A stretch of 64,000 nt of DNA, taken from NCBI GenBank assembly GCA_001599715.1, contig BCHU01000001.1, positions 310,001-374,000 on the forward strand, in the 5' to 3' direction. This DNA comes from Phaeotremella fagi (lineage: Eukaryota; Basidiomycota; Tremellomycetes; Tremellales; Phaeotremellaceae). This document shows positions 60,907 to 64,000 of the stretch, one piece after another; the stretch's first letter is position 1; every line of letters starts with the position of its first letter. The notes under the pieces are model-generated. The model saw only the letters and a program-made list of their open reading frames with translations, did no database searches and was not told the DNA's origin. The position numbers and the translations under genes were made by a program.

Positions 60907-61095
60907 GATGAGGTGTTGATAGTCTTTCCTATCTAAGTTTTATGGTATTTTGTTAATTTACAATAGGAAATCGAAAAAAAGTGAGATCTAATCTTAGTCG
61001 ACTCAAAAAAACCGAACGTGGCACTCAATGCCGATACTCTGATACTTCTACAAAGTACCATTTATGCAATATGCTACAATCTTTTGACTACAACG

Positions 61096-63294
61096 CTACC
61101 AACTCGCACTCTCTACTTCAGCCTGAAGCTTCTTCCACCCCTTCTTAGGTCCCGGTTTACCTCTAACCTTCTTCGCAGGGGATTCTTCGATGACTTCCAA
61201 CTCAACCACTGACTTCCTTTTACCTTTCCCCTTCTTTGGTGCAATCGGTTCAACAACGACTTGCTCGATTTCTTCAACAGGCTCTTCAATCAACTCAACC
61301 TCTTCCCCTTCTTCTTCAACGAAAATCTCCTTCCCATGCATCCAACCACCATTCAAAGCTTCTTTCCAACCACTGATTTCCTCTATACCATCAGCAAACA
61401 TATCCTCCTCACCACCAAACCAACATCCACCATCTTCATTCCAAACATATCTATTTTGGAGTAGAGCTTCAATCTGTTTGTACCCTTTACTATCGAAGTA
61501 GGGTATCATCGTAGTTGGGTGTCGATATTTCGCGATTTGACCTGTGAAATGACATGTTGCCGGTCTTCGATCTGATTCATGGATTAGGGATGGTGTCGAG
61601 ATTTCAAGGAGAGGAGGGACTTACTTATAGGTCGATTTCTCGATGGAATCACAGGCATTCGATCCCATTCTACATGATCGCCTAAGATCACTTTCGTTTC
61701 TGCTGCTAATCCCCCCGGAATTTGAGAGAGTATGATGTAGTTTCTCGTATATGGTCCGGTTGGACCTGCTTCTTCGGTGGCATCTTCATCAACTACGACG
61801 GCTGGGCCTTTTACTTCCGTTGAGGTTTCTGGTTTCGTTACGGCTAATGGGACTGTGATTTCTGTTCTCGTTTCCGTTGGAGGGAGAGGTGTAGGTGGTA
61901 AGGGATCTGTGGTTGCGCTCGCAGTGGTGTTTGGCGGTATGCTTGTTTCAACCTGAGGTGGAGCAGTTGGCAAGGGGATATCGGGTATGTTTGGTGTTTC
62001 TAGTGAAGGAACCGTTTCGGATGGTTGGGGTTCAGATACCGCAGGAGCTGGTACTGAATCTTGCGTATTGGTAAGTGGGACCAGTGTTGAAGATACTGAC
62101 GGAATCGTATCGATTACAGCAGGATCTGCAATGGCTGTTGTTGTTGGAGATATTGTAGGCGGAATCTCTTCTTTCTCGGATGTAACAACGTCCCCCGCTT
62201 TCAATGACAATTCCTCCTTCAATTCGACGCCCGGCGATAACACCTTATGAACTTCAACCGGGTGTACTTCTTCACTTGACCCTTCAACCTGAGTGATCTC
62301 CATCACATCATCCTCACCAACAACTTCTACCAACTTTCCAACAGTCCTACTAACCCAACTCCATCGCGGACCTCTAACACGTTTCCTACCAACCCTTCTC
62401 AGCTCCCTACGTTCCTCTTCACGTCTCAACCAATCCCTCAAAGATTCCTTATTCCTCTCCTCCTCCTCTAACGCAGCTTCAATCAATTCGTCCTGAGTCA
62501 TTTTCCTTTGACCACGAATTTCACCAGTCTCATGTTGAGCTTTACGACCTTTCCTATTTGGATTCAGTTTCTCTTGTAATTCTTTTTCTTGGATTTCAGC
62601 TTCGGTACGTAAAGTCGACGCTCTTAGATTTGATCTTCGAGCTTCAGATCGATGGGCACGTTTGGCTTCCCTTCGCTGACGACGCAAAGCTAAGGCTAGA
62701 GTTGTAGGTGCCATTGATGAAGGGTCGATAGTTGGGTCATCAAGTGTGTAAACAGTTTTGTCTTCAATTTGAGGTTGAGGTAATGTAGAGGAAGAAGGGT
62801 CAACGAAACGAGCTTGTTTCGGTTGCGTGGAGGTCTTTGGTGCGAGTGGGTTGTACACTGATTTGCCTTTACCTTTGGCCTAATGTAAAATCAGTAAGAG
62901 TGGTATGATCTATGGAATATAAACTGACCTTTCGCCTTTCTTCACGTCGTATCTCCCTCTCCTCAGCTTCTTCATCCATCTCAATCTCCTCATCAGTATC
63001 AGCGAATTCATCCAAGAACACATCTCTGACATCCTCTGCGATTGAGTGAGTTGGAATTATAAACACTCGATCAAGAATGAACCAACTCACGAGGTGCTTC
63101 AAATTCCTCGTCATCTACTTCTTCAGCGAAAAGTTCATCTTTCTGATCTTCCTCGTGAGCTTTCTCGAGTAGCTCTCTCATACTGTGGGGTGGGATATGA
63201 GCTTGTGGCCTATCATTGCTAACCGAGGATTTACTAACCGATTACCAGCCGTAGCTCTCTTACTACGCCCTAAGGCGAGTGGTTCGTATGACAT
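61096..63294 (-). CDS. SWC2: SWR1 complex subunit Swc2/Vps72 (YL1 family)
   Basis: Five exons (63294-63239, 63182-63091, 63035-62929, 62879-61625, 61541-61096) give 651 residues. The start LGRSKRATAGNRMRELLEKA and the acidic block (DEFADTDEEIEMDEEAEERE) are the YL1 N-terminal region that binds H2A.Z-H2B. A long Lys/Arg/Glu-rich helix region follows (REAKRAHRSEARRSNLRAST). Residues about 260-420 are a Thr/Pro/Ser-rich disordered stretch. The conserved YL1 C-terminal motif is QIAKYRHPTTMIPYFDSKGY, joined across the last intron. A tail with KKGKGKRK and PAKKVRGKPGPKKGWKK ends the protein. It deposits H2A.Z into chromatin as part of SWR1-C. Confidence 0.9.
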
Positions 63295-63659
63295 GGTGGG
63301 TCGTGTGTGGTGGGTGGTTGTAGCTGTAGATTCTAGTAGTAGATGCTAGCAGCTTACTTATACTTGTACTCAACAACAACACACTCTCTGCCACTCGGTC
63401 ATAACCGATATAACACCGAATGAAACGCCGAAGAACCCTTTTATATTTTCCTTTCTGAGCCCTATCTCCAACGTTCATTTCAATCTTCCTTCCTTTTTCC
63501 TTTTTATCTTTTCTCAAAAAAAACAACTTCATTTTCACTTCTATCCCAGGATAGTCATTCTCGGGAAGAAGTTCAGTCAATCTCGAAAACAAAGTCAAAG
63601 TCAATAGACTATATCTCTTTTTAAAACTTTTTATCTAACCTAAAAAAAAACAATTCAAA
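63295..63659. other. Divergent promoter SWC2 / EF-2
   Basis: About 365 nt. The half next to EF-2 (about 63430-63560) is a strong C/T-rich tract followed by A-runs, as for highly expressed translation genes. No other feature was seen. Confidence 0.55.
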
Positions 63660-64000
63660 ATGGTAAGTTTCGACCCAGTTATCGCTGAAATTTCTTGATT
63701 GCTAATTCCATCTTTTTCTCATGTTTAGGTTAAGTAAGTCATCTTCATATCTCTAGCTCTCAATATCAACTTCTGCACTTCATTTGCTCCAACCATACAT
63801 CTTTTATTCCATCCGAAACCTATCCATTCCATCACTCGCCACCGAATTTCTCACCCTGTCTCCAAAATTGTCTCAGAATGTTAAAAGTATCTTGAACTGA
63901 CTCCCTACCTTTCTTAGCTTCACCGTTGACGAAATCAGGGCCGTGAGTGTTTTGACGGACCATACAAGTAAATCATACTCACTCCTCTTCTCAGCTTATG
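63660..64000 (+). CDS. EFT1: Translation elongation factor 2, first exons (3' truncated by the window)
   Basis: Joined exons 63660-63662 (ATG), 63729-63733 (GTTAA), 63918-63942 and 63995-64000 read M V N F T V D E I R A L M, the near-invariant N-terminus of eukaryotic EF-2, the GTPase that translocates the ribosome. All introns have good borders (GTAAGT..TTTAG, GTAAGT..CTTAG, GTGAGT..CTCAG). The second coding exon is only 5 nt. The GTP-binding domain and the rest lie beyond the right edge. The identification rests on 13 residues, but they are highly specific and the splice phases agree. Confidence 0.88.

Overview
The window is nuclear DNA of a basidiomycete yeast, most likely a tremellomycete of the Cryptococcus/Kwoniella kind. 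Nearly every gene is broken by short GT-AG introns, mostly 36-70 nt, often with a CTAAC/CTGAC-like branch site. It carries a fungal elongation factor 3 gene, and an allantoicase fused to two ureidoglycolate lyase domains, an arrangement I recall from Cryptococcus (DAL2,3,3). I rebuilt exon structures by hand. The coding lengths of every complete model, and of the truncated FMP27 fragment, sum to a multiple of three. The EF-2 gene is cut by the window end and could not be tested that way. I saw no transposon, CRISPR array, rRNA or convincing tRNA.

Layout. 1-6.3 kb: 3' part of an FMP27/Hobbit bridge-like lipid-transfer protein. 6.7-7.9 kb: short-chain dehydrogenase (-). 9.1-12.4 kb: EF-3. 12.9-19.2 kb: four head-to-tail minus-strand paralogues of a family I do not recognise, all with the same three-exon structure; this is the most novel part. 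19.9-21.9 kb: MFS transporter. 22.2-24.6 kb: two divergent Kre9/Knh1-type secreted proteins. 24.7-29.5 kb: a Gfo/Idh/MocA oxidoreductase divergent from the DAL2,3,3-type ureide enzyme, sharing a promoter with a striking repeat. 29.7-32.5 kb: GPI3/PIG-A and an LPA acyltransferase only 49 nt apart. 32.8-35.7 kb: V-ATPase subunit a. 36.1-39.1 kb: RhoGAP protein. 40.3-42.4 kb: PTR2-type peptide transporter with seven GATAAG sites upstream. 42.7-43.5 kb: unknown acidic protein. 43.7-45.9 kb: EMC5 divergent from a Wss1-type DNA-protein-crosslink protease. 46.2-48.1 kb: amino-acid permease. 49.9-53.7 kb: cytosolic AspRS divergent from LYS1. 53.8-54.8 kb: unknown. 55.1-55.9 kb: ribosomal protein eS28. 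56.2-57.9 kb: SAGA subunit Hfi1/Ada1. 58.3-60.9 kb: trifunctional HIS4. 61.1-63.3 kb: SWR1-C subunit Swc2/YL1. 63.7 kb to the end: start of the EF-2 gene.

Themes. Several genes concern nitrogen and amino acids (peptide and amino-acid uptake, ureide breakdown, lysine and histidine synthesis, AspRS), and the promoters of some carry GATA-like or Gcn4-like sites. Others concern translation (EF-3, EF-2, eS28, AspRS), chromatin (Hfi1, Swc2) and ER/endomembrane lipids (FMP27, GPI3, acyltransferase, EMC5). They look like ordinary neighbours rather than one pathway. Gene structures are unusual for very small exons (5, 13, 14, 21, 26, 27, 27, 28 and 29 nt) and for introns placed right after the start codon. 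Function calls rest on recognising motifs by eye; no database search was run.
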